Assembly (NCBI RefSeq): GCF_918797505.1
Contig: NC_092802.1
Location: 22,155,883-22,219,882 of the forward strand
Direction: 5' to 3'
DNA length: 64,000 nucleotides
Origin: Bemisia tabaci
Taxonomy: Eukaryota > Arthropoda > Insecta > Hemiptera > Aleyrodidae
Under the pieces are notes generated by a model, which made no database searches, had not been told where the DNA came from, and saw only the letters and a program-made list of their open reading frames with translations. The position numbers were made by a program, and so were the translations under genes. Shown here piece by piece: positions 31,419 through 38,879 of the stretch; within the stretch, counting starts at the first letter, position 1, and every line of letters begins with the position of its first letter.

Positions 31419-32898
31419 CAGGGTGTTCGCAACGAACACCCTAATAATCGATTCTTTACCATAGTTTCAAATGGGGAAAAATCTATATATATCGAAGCAC
31501 GCCACGCCACTGGTCTTCAGGAGTATAGGAGCCATCAATTCGTCTTTATCTTGGATTTGGAACTATTGATATCTAGCTTCTTATCGAAGACATTCAACCC
31601 CATGACAATAAGCAAGCCTTCTTTGATTTGGAAGAGGTGAGAGATTCAAGTAGAGGCTCTTACAATGAAGAGGACACAAAATTTGCATTATCGATCCTAC
31701 GATAACAAGGACCCATAGTTCAATTGGTAAGTGATGGTGGTGTAGGTCCAGAACTTATGAGCCCTGGCTTTTTTTGATCACGCAGGAAGCTAGAACAAAT
31801 GAGTTTTAAGACTTGCGTCCGTCTAACAGAAACCAATTCAATTCAGATCCCTCTTTGCATATTTTTCACTTTATACTCTGTTAATATTTTACTTTCTTTT
31901 ATTCTTGTGCATATGATCTTTTATAACCCACATTATTATTTTCTTCCTTTCTTTCTTTCTTTCTTTTTTTTTAAAGTGAAATTCACATTCTCAAAAGATC
32001 ATACTCGATTAATTTTCATGTGATTAACACACAAAAATAGCCCAAATATACCAACGAAACACGATACAAGAAAATGGGAAATAAAGGCTGAGAAATAAAC
32101 AAAATGGGCAGGACGCCAGAGTGCGTTTTAGAGCGACTTTACATATATAATAAGCAAAATGCCTGGGACTTTTAGGGGTGGTCTCTCCCGCTCCCCTCGA
32201 CCAGGAAATAAAACAAATAAAAATTAGAAAAAAAAACCCAGGCACCCATTTGTGATAAAAAAGAAAGTTCAACCTCTCTCAACCTTCGGGATAACCTCTC
32301 TTGTTTGTTATCACGATTTGGGGTCAGAGGGTTTTTTTTATATATTTTTGGTTCCTTGGTCGAATCGGAGGGGGTTTAAACTACCCCGAAACGCTCCAGG
32401 CATTTTGTCAATTGTTCAGCCTTGGTTCTCAATTTGCTCGTGTTTAGTTCCGTTAATCTGCATATATTACTTCATTAAAATATTACTTGGAAATAAGTTG
32501 CCTCAATCGTTAAAATTACGTTATCATTTCGGCTAAAATTAAGAGCAATCACCTCCGTTGACTAGTTTGTTCGTGTGTTTTTCTCTCTCTCTCTCCTCTA
32601 AAAACTTTGAATAAAAATACTACCTTTTTAGCCGTAAAATAAGAATGTATGAGAGAAATGAACCCCTGACCTGAAACTCAAAATCCTTCGGGTCAATAGC
32701 AAAAGAGAAATTAAATCGCCTTTCGTAGCTTGGTCTCGGCCAGAGAGCTCCTTTCGTTGGTTTCACTTCGGGGCCAAAACCAGAAAATCCCGACCGTCCT
32801 TGCAAGAATGTGAAAAACACCAACAAAATCAACAGGAATTTTGCCGCCTGGTGACTGATCCCGACCAGTATTGTGCAAGACGAATAGGTAGATTCCAT
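13089..32898 (-). CDS. Beta-N-acetylhexosaminidase (GH20), eight exons, complete
   Basis: Predicted exons: 32898-32671, 30789-30585, 28588-28455, 23935-23730, 18107-17992, 17611-17419, 15488-15272 and 13445-13089 (stop). All borders are GT-AG and phases join exactly, giving 551 residues, normal for the family. An N-terminal hydrophobic segment ([15 protein letters not shown]) indicates a signal peptide; an in-frame ATG 15 codons upstream (32943) is a weaker start because it delays this segment. The domain-2-like stretch ends in [14 protein letters not shown]. The GH20 barrel follows, with R206 ([11 protein letters not shown]), HWHIVDD around D243/D244, PEFDTPGH, the catalytic pair D354-E355 in [14 protein letters not shown] and [10 protein letters not shown]-glycosylation sequons include NFS and NLT. 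It should remove terminal GlcNAc/GalNAc from glycans or chitooligomers in lysosomes or outside the cell. The motifs look closer to lysosomal HEXA/HEXB than to moulting-type chitobiases, but subgroup is inferred. Confidence 0.92.
13467..13728. mobile_element. Foldback MITE, TGGATTGCATTTTGC family, copy 1
   Basis: Arms of about 65 bp start near ATTGCATTTTGCAAAAAGGA and end with the complementary CCTTTTTGCAAAATGCAATC. It lies in the last hexosaminidase intron, about 22 bp from the exon 8 acceptor. Confidence 0.8.
13788..14431. mobile_element. Foldback MITE, TGGATTGCATTTTG family, copy 2, split by an insertion
   Basis: The left arm (13788-13860) and right arm (14368-14428) match copy 1. The middle has been interrupted by the element at 13933-14312. 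Confidence 0.75.
13933..14312. mobile_element. TA-flanked CACGGAAAGAAAAC element with palindromic tandem core
   Basis: Termini CACGGAAAGAAAACTTCGTG and the complementary CACGAGGTTTTTTTCTCCGTG-type end are flanked by TA on both sides, as in Tc1/mariner-type insertions. At 14098-14190 a 23-bp unit, itself nearly palindromic (ACTTCAGATGTAAGAACTGA plus AGT), is repeated four times. The element is nested in another MITE. Confidence 0.7.
16700..16960. repeat. Foldback around 16830
   Basis: Left words CGTTCAATATTAACCGAGAT and AGCTTTGAAAAATTCGGT are mirrored by ACTTTTTCAAAGC and CTCGGCTAGTATTGAACG. Outer arms (GCGCTTGATTC and GAATCAAGCATC) extend the match. Confidence 0.65.
17049..17391. mobile_element. 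Foldback MITE, CAGAGACAAGAGACCCTCC family
   Basis: The left end CAGAGACAAGAGACCCTCCG mirrors the right end GGAGGGTCTCTTGTCTCTG. An inner pair (TTGACCTACCCACATGGTGG and its inverse near 17300) is also present. It ends 28 bp from the exon 6 donor. Confidence 0.75.
17683..17870. repeat. TCGCAATAAGTTGCGAT-rich partial element
   Basis: Repeated TATCGCGAT, TTGCGATT and ATCGACGAC-like words resemble those in the element at 18567-18916. It occupies most of the short intron 5. Confidence 0.45.
18203..18367. mobile_element. hAT MITE, CAGTGGCGTGGCGTG family, copy 1
   Basis: This 165-bp element has termini CAGTAGCGTGTCGTGCTTTG and CAAAGCACGCCACGCCACTA. It is flanked by a perfect 8-bp target duplication, CCGCGCAT (18195-18202 and 18368-18375). 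The centre is a GGTGTTCGCAGCGAACACC palindrome. Length, termini and 8-bp duplication identify it as a non-autonomous hAT. Confidence 0.9.
18567..18916. mobile_element. CCCAAGTAGCA-ended element full of ATCGCGAT words
   Basis: It starts CCCAAGTAGCATTTTT and ends ATTGCTACTTGGG. The interior carries many variants of ATCGCGAT and TTATCGC, probably subterminal binding-type repeats. Confidence 0.7.
19014..19455. mobile_element. Foldback element, CGCAGGCAAATGG ends
   Basis: The left arm (GCAGGCAAATGGTAAAATCA, GCCTAGGCAAATAGT) is mirrored on the right (ACTATTTGCCTAGACATT, TTTTTGCCTGCGG). Confidence 0.7.
19522..19774. mobile_element. TIR MITE, CTGCCGTGCTAAGG family, copy 2
   Basis: The left end CTGCCGTGCTAAGGAAGAAC is mirrored by GCCTTGGCATGGCAG on the right. 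It lies just upstream of the plus-strand ORF at 20017. Confidence 0.8.
19890..19897. promoter_or_regulatory. CRE-like palindrome TGACGTCA
   Basis: A perfect cAMP-response-type octamer lies in a GC-richer 200-bp stretch, with two ATTGG (CCAAT-type) words at 19879 and 19960, 120 bp upstream of the ATG at 20017. It could be a promoter for that ORF, but octamers of this kind also occur in repeats at 58.6 and 59.4 kb. Confidence 0.3.
20017..20361 (+). CDS. Hypothetical 114-aa ORF inside hexosaminidase intron 4, opposite strand
   Basis: I recognise no family. The N-terminal 50 residues are acidic and polar ([18 protein letters not shown]). The middle is basic and aromatic ([20 protein letters not shown]). 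The C-terminus is a hydrophobic, cysteine-rich segment ([18 protein letters not shown]) that could insert in a membrane. The composition looks coding, and the upstream 200 bp has promoter-like words. A GTACGT at 20342 is a good splice donor, so this could be a first exon rather than a full gene. It could also be a chance ORF or a transposon remnant. Confidence 0.35.
   Translation: MNSTDVDINPADQLDSELEEISIEPTNNDQPELFPPFLDRPLAKPPQNSRYSRFVQFLITLTTKIRARWDGMREWYNQQEGLNERVLQIWCIVRCVIDFCKCCFCLLDLVRDFF
20375..20545 (+). repeat. GTAGTATATGTATGTGAAT microsatellite/minisatellite
   Basis: Irregular repeats of GAATGTAGTATATGTATGT and ATAGTATAGT units occur. A minus-strand frame reads through it only because of composition. 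Confidence 0.8.
20608..21206. mobile_element. piggyBac-type non-autonomous element
   Basis: A TTAA sits on each side (20604-20607 and 21207-21210). Termini are CCCTAGTCTGCCTGAG at the left and CTCAGGCAGACTAGGG at the right. TTAA duplication with CCCTAG ends is diagnostic of the piggyBac superfamily. Subterminal words such as GAGCGGGGTCAATTTGACCC and GTGGGGTCAATCTCACCCCA form further inverted repeats. The 599 bp contain no transposase. Confidence 0.85.
21300..22040 (-). repeat. 78-bp minisatellite, about ten units, frame-preserving
   Basis: Units start at CTCACTGATCCGACAC near 21313, 21391, 21469, 21547, 21625 and so on to 22015, exactly 78 bp apart. Because 78 is divisible by three, one minus-strand frame stays open over most of the array (22127-21591), repeating a 26-residue unit with the words [15 protein letters not shown] and SHHPPLYV. 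A stop splits the array near 21495-21590. No splice or signal features support expression, and it lies in hexosaminidase intron 4. Confidence 0.85.
22583..22626 (+). repeat. (CAAA)n simple repeat
   Basis: An almost pure run of CAAA units with occasional variation. Confidence 0.9.
22721..23005. mobile_element. Foldback MITE, CTGATTGTTGAAATTT family, copy 2
   Basis: GCTGAAATTGCTGTACAAAA and GACAAAGAGGACATAGAGC at the left are mirrored by GTCTATAAATTTCAACAATC at the right. The centre holds the CTTTGTCTATTGGAGC segment. Confidence 0.65.
23093..23245. mobile_element. Small TIR MITE, AGGCCTTGTCCACAC ends
   Basis: The left end AGGCCTTGTCCACACGCGCA mirrors CTTGTGTGGACAAGGCCTT at the right, about 150 bp overall. 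Confidence 0.8.
24010..24525. mobile_element. Long foldback element, copy 1
   Basis: Arms of about 230 bp carry GAGAAACACGATGGTGCCAC at the left and the inverse GGTACCATCGTGTTTCTC at the right, with CTCCATGCAAAGATA at the hinge on both sides. A second copy lies at 27938-28442. Both are within hexosaminidase intron 3 or abut its edges. Confidence 0.8.
24646..24816. mobile_element. CACAGTGGATCGAGTCAAT family, copy 1
   Basis: It begins GCGCACAGTGGATCGAGTCA and holds the family words GAGGGAACCAATGGAAC and TTTTAAAATCTCAAAGTT in inverse order. The right terminus is decayed. Other copies: 29567-29723, 41064-41306, 48512-48752 and a fragment at 53433-53506. Confidence 0.6.
24970..25035 (+). repeat. 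Two-unit tandem repeat
   Basis: TATACACGATTGTATTGCTA followed by TGAAGAAAC occurs twice in succession. Confidence 0.75.
25300..26505. mobile_element. Large inverted duplication with chromodomain and small secreted/membrane ORF (Polinton/Maverick-like relic)
   Basis: Arms of about 460 bp (25343-25812 and 26031-26500) are near-identical inverse copies around a spacer of about 220 bp. On the minus strand an ORF (25884-25624) starts with a chromodomain-like segment ([29 protein letters not shown]) and runs in frame into a hydrophobic leader ([16 protein letters not shown]). The plus-strand arm (26081-26377) has the leader ORF without the chromodomain, and a one-base difference breaks the fused frame. 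A further frame in each arm encodes a Cys-containing segment; in the minus copy (25500-25294) it ends in a membrane-like [19 protein letters not shown]. Chromodomains of this type end the integrases of Polinton/Maverick and some LTR elements. Assignment is inferred, and the locus is broken by frameshifts. Confidence 0.55.
26851..27358. mobile_element. Foldback MITE, CTGATTNTTGAAATT family, copy 3, interrupted
   Basis: The left arm (26851-26945, GACAAAGCTATAGACAAATA) and right arm (27168-27358, inverse GTCTATAGCTTTGTCC) are separated by the element at 26949-27166. The insertion order is therefore readable. Confidence 0.7.
26949..27166. mobile_element. CACTGGAAAAAAACACATT family, full copy nested in a MITE
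   Basis: The left arm (AAACACATTGGATCTAGAGA, AAAAACATCGACAAGAAAAA) mirrors the right arm (TTTTTTCTTGTCAATGTTTT, CAAATGTGTTTTTTTTCTAG). The centre is palindromic too. Copies: 33402-33636, 47149-47520 (split) and 5392-5495 (half). Confidence 0.75.
27938..28442. mobile_element. Long foldback element, copy 2
   Basis: It has the same arms as 24010-24525: GAGAAACACGATGGTGCCAC at the left, inverse at the right, CTCCATGCAAAGATAGGGAG at the hinge. It ends 7-12 bp from the hexosaminidase exon 3 donor at 28454. Confidence 0.85.
28629..28896. mobile_element. ATCGACGGTGAAACT foldback family, copy 2
   Basis: The left end ATCGACGGTGAAACTACCAA and CGTATCTCGGTTTGCGACGT are mirrored by CAAACGAGATACGTGG and GTAGTTTCACAGTCGAT. 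It starts about 40 bp from the exon 3 acceptor. Confidence 0.75.
29567..29723. mobile_element. CACAGTGGATCGAGTCAA family, copy 2
   Basis: The left end CCACACAGTGGATCGAGTCA mirrors GGCTCGATCCATTGTGCG at the right, with the shared interior word TGGAGTTATAAGCG. Confidence 0.75.
29806..30226. mobile_element. CTGCCGTGCTAAGG MITE, copy 3, carrying a nested hAT MITE
   Basis: The outer ends TGCCGTGCTAAGG and CCTAGCACGGCA are flanked by GAATAC on both sides (29800-29805 and 30227-30232). The hAT MITE at 29818-29982 is inserted 4-12 bp inside the left end and duplicated GTGCTAAG. Confidence 0.85.
29818..29982. mobile_element. hAT MITE, CAGTGGCGTGGCGTG family, copy 2 (nested)
   Basis: Ends CAGTGGCGTGGCGTGCTTCG and ATTCACGCCACGCCACTG are flanked by GTGCTAAG (29810-29817 and 29983-29990), with one extra G at the left. 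The central palindrome GTGTTCGCAGCGAACAC is intact. Confidence 0.9.
30243..30555. mobile_element. hAT-like MITE, TAGAGTATC variant
   Basis: The left end TAGAGTATCTTTATACTGAG and right end CTCTGTATAAAGGGAGTCTA are inverted repeats, flanked by AAAGGGAC and AAGGGGAC. It ends 29 bp from the exon 2 donor of the hexosaminidase gene. Confidence 0.7.
31377..31513. repeat. Poly(T) tract abutting a half hAT MITE
   Basis: About 42 consecutive T run into CAGGGTGTTCGCAACGAACA, the central palindrome of the hAT MITE, which then continues to its normal right end (CACGCCACGCCACTG at 31513). The left half is missing. Confidence 0.75.
31700..31775 (+). repeat. Weak tRNA-like segment
   Basis: TAGTTCAATTGGTAAG resembles a pol III A box, and a GTCCAGAACTTATGAGCC stretch follows at B-box distance. 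It is not a foldable tRNA by eye; at most a decayed SINE head. Confidence 0.25.
32155..32410. repeat. Foldback with AAAATGCCTGG ends
   Basis: AAAATGCCTGGGACTTTTAG at the left mirrors CGCTCCAGGCATTTTG at the right, with GGGGTGGTCT and TTAAACTACCCC inward. It lies in hexosaminidase intron 1 near exon 1. Confidence 0.5.
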
Positions 32899-32943
32899 TC
32901 TAAGTCCTTTCCAAGTTTCTTTCCAAAGTTTAGGACCGATCAT

Positions 32944-34480
32944 TCACTTATCACCGCCGTCCTCTCGAAGGAAGTTTTCATATTGTGTTCGTGAGACACA
33001 GTTCCACCGAGGCATGCCCTTGATTTTTTGAAAAACTGGAATAAAACGATTTTTTTAGAATGTCAGGAGTGGTCATAGAACGTACCATTTTTTTTCCATA
33101 GCTCAAATAATATTGAACAATCTGTAAAGTGATCTTGGTCTCATTTGAAAAGAATATAAATAGGTAAATAAGTAAATATATAATGGTGCACATGAATGGC
33201 TAAGGTAACGAAATACGTACCTCTGATTGCGGTGGTGTAAAAGTCCGCTCATGTTTTGTTTTATTTTGAAAGATTTCTAAAATTTCTAGATATTAGAGTC
33301 ACATGTCGAAATAGGGAACAATGATTCTGTTCATGCCCATCCTTCGTTAAAGGACAGAAAATAACTACACTGATTTTTCCATTTGAATATTTTTTTCGTA
33401 CCCTGGAAAAAAAAAAAAACACATTAGATCTAGAGTCCAGACTCTTAAAAACATCGAAAAGAAAAAATACTCTTGCTTCAATCAGAATCTAGCTTAAATC
33501 AAGAACCAATTAGCCTCTTAATTTAAGCGAATTTCGTTTTGATTCAAGCAAAAATCCGATTGAATCAAGAGTATTTTTTCTTGTCAATGTTTTCAAGAGT
33601 CTGAACTCTAGATCCAATGTGTTTTTTTCCAGTGTAGACTCTAAAATGAAAAAAAAAAAAATCCTCATTTAATTTTTCACAGCTCTTGGTACGATAATGG
33701 CTTCTTTTCGACTTACTCTGCGGATGTTTCGAGAGGATAGCGGATGGATAGCAGCCGATTGTGAATTAGCACAGATTTTAATGCGCGTAAACAAACATAA
33801 TAGCTACATGCTTCTTATCAAACAACAAGGTTGGAAGAGAGTGCAAGTTGGTCAGTGATAAGAAAATTTAAAATTCTATTCTCATGGACCGGTCTTCTGA
33901 TTGCTTTATCATAATCTGGGGCGTCGCGTCGTTGGAGAGCCATTAAGGTTAATCTTCAGCTGTAGTTCCGAAAAAATCCACCACGTCGCGCTGCTAAAAT
34001 CCGACTCCGAAATCAGTGATTATTTAAATATCACAATAGGTATCTTAAATTCTAAGACTCATAAGTTCTAGCAGCATACGTCTGGAATCCTTAGAAACAA
34101 ACGCGAGCTTTGAAAGTCTAATAATAAAAGCTGTAAATTGATCCCAGTTTCTCTTACGGGATATCTGTAAGTGCGAGAGAGACAGCTCACGGTGGGAGAG
34201 AGATATCTGCCAACTGCTGAGAGCGATCAAGCGCGATTGGTTGCATCAAGGTCATCATGCTTAACCCTACTTTTTTCTGGGATCAAATTGCAGAGCTTCA
34301 GAAATGACTTTTCACGTTGTTTTTAGGGTCAATAGGAAGAAGAATGTTATAGCTAGAACTTATTTATCTTCGATTTAAACAGAAATTCCTTCAACTTTTA
34401 TAAAAGTTCAAGGACTCACGTGGTGCTGTACGGACTCTAAAACACAGCGGTGGCGCCCCCTGCGCGGAGAAATTTCTTAC
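32944..34480. other. Upstream flank of the hexosaminidase gene
   Basis: Apart from the element at 33402-33636 I see no coding sequence. A good donor on the minus strand (CAGAG|GTACGT at 33221/33220) could belong to a 5' UTR exon, but no promoter is recognisable. Confidence 0.35.
33402..33636. mobile_element. CACTGGAAAAAAACACATT family, full copy
   Basis: Arms CACATTAGATCTAGAGTCCA and the complementary GACTCTAGATCCAATGTG, with ATCAAGAGTATTTTTTCTTG inside, form a 235-bp foldback. Confidence 0.8.
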
Positions 34481-34573
34481 TTCACGCAGCTGTAGATACA
34501 CCTTAAGCAAAGCCACGGTTCCATAGGGCGCGAGTGACGCGATGTTGGTCGCGCGGTAGATTTGTGTGACCGT
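34481..34573 (-). CDS. Orphan exon-like segment, 31 codons
   Basis: A clean TTTCAG acceptor, 93 bp of phase-0 open frame and a GAA|GTAAG donor frame a segment of higher GC than its flanks. Its peptide includes YRATNIASLAPYGTVALLK. I do not recognise the family and find no partner exon within the window. It may be an exon of an unrecognised gene, or a fragment. Confidence 0.3.
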
Positions 34574-34989
34574 CTGAAATTGGGATATCTACATAAGCAG
34601 ATTGGAGGGTTTTTCGTGCCGTAGGAATTCCCAATCTAATTACTTGTCCTCTTGAAAAATATTACGAGAAAAATGATAGTGTCAATAATATGCTCTAAAA
34701 CAAACTTCCAACGCCTACGATAACAACATTCTCAATTTGAAAGGTACAGTCAGGTACCTACCACTATTTTAGATTTTTAACAATTTTTATTTTTATTCAT
34801 CCAACTTTTTGTATTTACCCATACCTATGAGGATGGCTAAATTTTTAGCCGAAAGGTTTTGGTCTTGTGCGTGAACTTCTAGCCTTGTTACCCGCTTTTT
34901 AAATTGTTTTTTATTGTATATCTTGTCACGGGCTGCGGAGTATCTATCACACCTCATCTACGGAGAGAGTTCACCCCAAATCTAGCGTC

Positions 34990-36130
34990 CCTTTATACCC
35001 AGAGTTAAGACAACTTAATTCTGGTTGGGCTTAAGTGGTCTAAAAAAATCCAATTCTGATTGGTTCTCGCTCATGGCGCCACAAAAGTGTGCACCAATGG
35101 TGGTGGCTCGAATGTGAACAAAAATAATGAAAACATAACCTAATTTTGATTTCTCAAGAGAGCCCGCTTTCTGAAATGGGATAGGGGGCAACATTGCACG
35201 GGATATTTGCATAGAAATGTATGCCTACTATCGCAGAGAAGAATATTTTAATGAGGAGTGGGCTATACCAACAATAAGTTATAGATTGTTAATATTGGAA
35301 GGGGAAATTCCCAAGGGTAAAATATCAATATAGCAATGGTGCCAGACTGCATCGACAAAACGTTGCTCCTCACACGAAAGAGCGTAACTAGATTTCGATG
35401 TTACCAAATTTTTTCGCGCAAATGGCATTTTTACCAAGAGAATTTTGGGAAATTTTAACTGAAATTTCAAAATTTTAACTGAAATTTCAAAATTTTAACT
35501 GAAATTTCAAAATTTTTTCCTCTGATCTCATTCAAAAATTAGGAAAAATGTTTTCATAAGACTCTGCAGGTTTGTTATCGTAAAAAATTTAATTTTTCGA
35601 ATCGATTTCGCAACCTTGGAATGGAGTTACGTTCTTCGTGCGGGAAACAACGAAAATAGGACACGCCAGTAATAATAATATTATGAAACTTAGTATTAAG
35701 ACTGAGGAAATGCACTCGCATTGTTTTTTGCTAATTTTAAGTTAAAATTTTTAACTCCCAATTCTGATACTGCAAGGAGTCAGGGCCCCCAGGCCGCTAC
35801 GCGGCCCAACTCCCTGAGGGCACTTCTCTCGCTCAAGGCCGCTCTCGGGTATGTTTTAATATTTAAAAAGTGCAAACTAATCTGGAGGTTATTACCCGAT
35901 GATTGCCACTACAATCATGGAAACTGGCACAGTTGCTTTCTAGAATGAACAATGGCGAGAAAATCAAAATTCAACAGCTCTAAGAGCTCATATTGATGAA
36001 ATATCTCCCCATTATTGCCTTCTATCTCATGAGTATAGGTAATATTATCACAACGTTGCTACAGTATTTCCTTTCGATTTTACTTTGCAGGGCGGGTTTG
36101 GAAAAATCCCTAAAATAAGCAGCACGCTTT
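34990..36130. other. Gene-free stretch with small repeats
   Basis: A 20-bp unit AAAATTTTAACTGAAATTTC is tandem three times at 35451-35513. The words at 34985-35030 resemble the TAGAGTATC-variant element end. No coding exon is seen. Confidence 0.5.
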
Positions 36131-36325
36131 TCATACGCCGACACGGAAAAAAGCGGTAAGGGCTCTTGGATGATATGGACATTTCCGATGAATGGTGGTG
36201 GTACCCGAATAAATTAGGTTATTAATCCAAATGCTGCGGTATTACCCCAAATTGAGTTGCGGCACCACCGCAATTAATTGAAAATGCCCATATCATCCAA
36301 AAAATTGGGGTTGTACCACAATTGA
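36130..36325. repeat. Partial ACACGGAAAAAAG element
   Basis: GGATGATATGGACATTTCC at 36165 is mirrored by GGCATTTTCAATTAAT/CCCATATCATCC near 36285. It is a degenerate inverted repeat. Confidence 0.45.
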
Positions 36326-36969
36326 GGCGTTGGATGTAGAAAGAGCATTCCTTAGTTGCGGCGACGCAAAATCTCCACTGGTAATTTATATTTTAGAGAG
36401 GAAACTAGTGGGTGAGTTTCCTGAAATTTTAAGATTTCAGCATTGCAAAATTATGATGAAAATTTACTCTAAGTTTCAACGGATTACATTCATTTGCTTC
36501 AATTACAATGGATGTAACGTTAGCGGAGATTCTGAGACAACCAAAAAATGCCCTTTTTGCACCCTGCGCTTTAATTTTAGGGGATAATCCACTTCCCACG
36601 TATCATTCCTGGCCATTCGAGTAATCGTGTGAGGTGTGTTAGTATTAGCTGCGGCGAGGTTGTCAAATTGTACAATAAAATTTACGTACTGTACATGGCT
36701 TTAAATAGATACATTTGCTATTTCAGCACTATCCGGCAATAACTAATTCTTCAGAGGGAAAAATTCCCTATATTGGCATGTACTTAATGATTTTACCTTC
36801 TTTTAAAAATGGATTTTGTCGTACAAATTTGTTTCATTCGATCAAAATTGCATAGGAATTCAACTAAAAATTCCATGCCCGGAGCAAATTTGCTTTCTTC
36901 AGTAAAATAGTCAATTATTCTAAATTCACCCTTTATGATCCTGTGCATCCTCCGTAGCTCTGACCAGTG

Positions 36970-37220
36970 CTGCGTGCTAAGGAAAAACGCCGTATGAACT
37001 TTTAGGCGTTGCCAAATTTCTTATGATAAAACACAAATTTTCTTGTAAACTCATAAATATTTTCCGTCCGATTTTCCACATAATTTTGTTTGTAATTTCA
37101 CCTAAAGTTCCTTAGAATTTAAAGGAAAGATATTCATAACTTTTCCCAAAAATAAACATTTTATCGAAATAAATTTAGCAACTCTCGAATTTTCATGCGG
37201 CGTTCTTTCTTAGCACGATA
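36970..37220. mobile_element. CTGCCGTGCTAAGG MITE, copy 4
   Basis: The left end CTGCGTGCTAAGGAAAAACG mirrors CGTTCTTTCTTAGCACG at the right. Confidence 0.75.
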
Positions 37221-38070
37221 GAGTTAACCTCAAACAATGGCCAGGAATGTATAGTTGGAATAGGATAACCCCGAACACTTTTTTCCCGCGGAAGAGGGTT
37301 AGAAGAAAAAAAAGTGCACACTTGAAATAACGATGTAAACACTTAAAATTTTCGGAGCATCTGATTGAAAAAAGTTGCTAACCACTAATTTCGAGCTCGA
37401 ACTTAACGCGGAACCAATAAAAACACTAAAAAACTGACAATATTTACACCGGAAACACAGACATCTGCCGATTGTCGGTTACCTCACAGCGGTTCGATTG
37501 CATGCTGCATGCAACAGCGATTAACCAGGAAGCCCTCGCACGATTAGCATGACGTCTAGACAGGGAAATGCTCAGGAAAACAACAGTATGTATGACACCG
37601 CGCGCGGTTAGAAATGCACTGTTCGAAAGCGTGTCCCGCTTCGCTCATTGCATTGTGAGAGGAGGAAGGTGCTGCCGTGATAGCGAAGAGAACAGTAAGT
37701 CCATTTTTGTTTGAGCCATGGTCAACACATGCTTTTATGTGTCTCGAGGTTCATCCCAACACGCACTTACTGCTGTCCTCGCTATCATGGCAGGGTGGAT
37801 GACCCGTTTCTTGAACCTGGTCATCAATCAGTTGGTGATAACGAGTCGCCGTCTACGGGCAATAACTCGCTTCGAGCTATCGAAGTATCGACACTTCGAG
37901 GGGTCAAGGTCTCCTTTATTGGGAGCGATCTCTCCTGACACACTTTGTCTGGAACATAAATAACCATAGATGGCTATCAACATCGGTTTATCATGAAACT
38001 TGGGAGTTCGCATTCCTAAGCTTTTGTTCTTCAACGACTCGTTTTGCGTTAGTTTTGTTTGTTTCTTTTC
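37221..38070. other. Gene-free stretch
   Basis: Short open frames at 37711-37963 overlap one another in different frames and lack splice context. I see no supported feature. Confidence 0.45.
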
Positions 38071-38072
38071 GA

Positions 38073-38375
38073 CGGTGAAACTCCTAAACCCTGTATCGGG
38101 TTGCTACGTTGCAGACCTCTTCTGCCGTGCTAAGGAAAAACGTCGTACGAACCCTCAGGCGTTGCCGAATTTCCTTTGATAAAACGCGAATTGCATGGTA
38201 AACTTATGAATATTTTTCGTCCAATTTTTCAGATAACGTTGTTGGCAATTTCATCTAATGTTCCTGAAAATTTTAAGGAAAAATATCCATAACTTTTTCA
38301 AAAATGAACATTTTACTGAAGGAAATTTGGCAACTCTCGAATGCTCATCCGACGTTTTTTTATACGCACCATACG
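38073..38375. mobile_element. ATCGACGGTGAAACT fragment interrupted by CTGCCGTGCTAAGG MITE, copy 5
   Basis: TTCGACGGTGAAACTCCTAA starts a foldback arm that is cut at 38121 by CTGCCGTGCTAAGGAAAAAC. The MITE's right end has decayed (GACGTTTTTTTATACGC). Confidence 0.6.
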
Positions 38376-38477
38376 TGGTTTTGGTGGTTTTACCTTCGTT
38401 CTGTGTTCCACCTTTGGGATCGTAACCTAAAAACGTAACACTTCGGCGAAGGGACCTGCATTACAGATGTGTATTTG

Positions 38478-38495
38478 GAGGGGGGGGGGGGGGGT
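38478..38495 (+). repeat. Poly(G) tract
   Basis: A run of about 16 G, uncommon in this AT-rich DNA; its length may be assembly-sensitive. Confidence 0.8.
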
Positions 38496-38668
38496 GTCTA
38501 TAGTCACGTTACGAAACGCTTGATGCTCCATTTTTATAGTTCAATACGAGAAATTTTTCCATTCTATTTTATTGTGACAATTTATTTTTTAAATTTTGTC
38601 AGTTTTTTTAATGTTCTCCTCCATGGATTAAAAAAATGTTCGACCTGATTGTTTTTCCTATATTTCCA

Positions 38669-38829
38669 TTGGCGGATCCAGCAAGTTGGCAACATTGTTT
38701 TTCATAATTCAAACCTCCGGAATTGCATCGATTCTTGGAGGGACTAGGTGCTCCGACAAGAATCGATTATTTAACATAGGTTTAAATGTAGGGAATCCGG
38801 TGTTGCCAAATTACTGGATTCGCCTCTGT
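38669..38829. mobile_element. hAT-like MITE, GGCGGATCCAGCAAG family, copy 1
   Basis: The left end ATTGGCGGATCCAGCAAGTT mirrors TTACTGGATTCGCCTCTG at the right, with TTGGCAACA and TGTTGCCAA next inside. The central ATCGATTCTTGGAGGGAC is mirrored by GACAAGAATCGAT. Confidence 0.75.
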
Positions 38830-38879
38830 GCAATTTCCTCTCTCGTATTTGCCTCGATCAATTTTTGCATGAACAAATA

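Noticed and set aside
33215..33275. 5' UTR exon of the hexosaminidase gene
   Set aside because: Only a good donor (CAGAG|GTACGT) supports it; no acceptor, promoter or transcript evidence is available.
37711..37963. Overlapping plus-strand frames as a small gene
   Set aside because: Two overlapping frames of similar length without motifs, splice sites or conservation cues.
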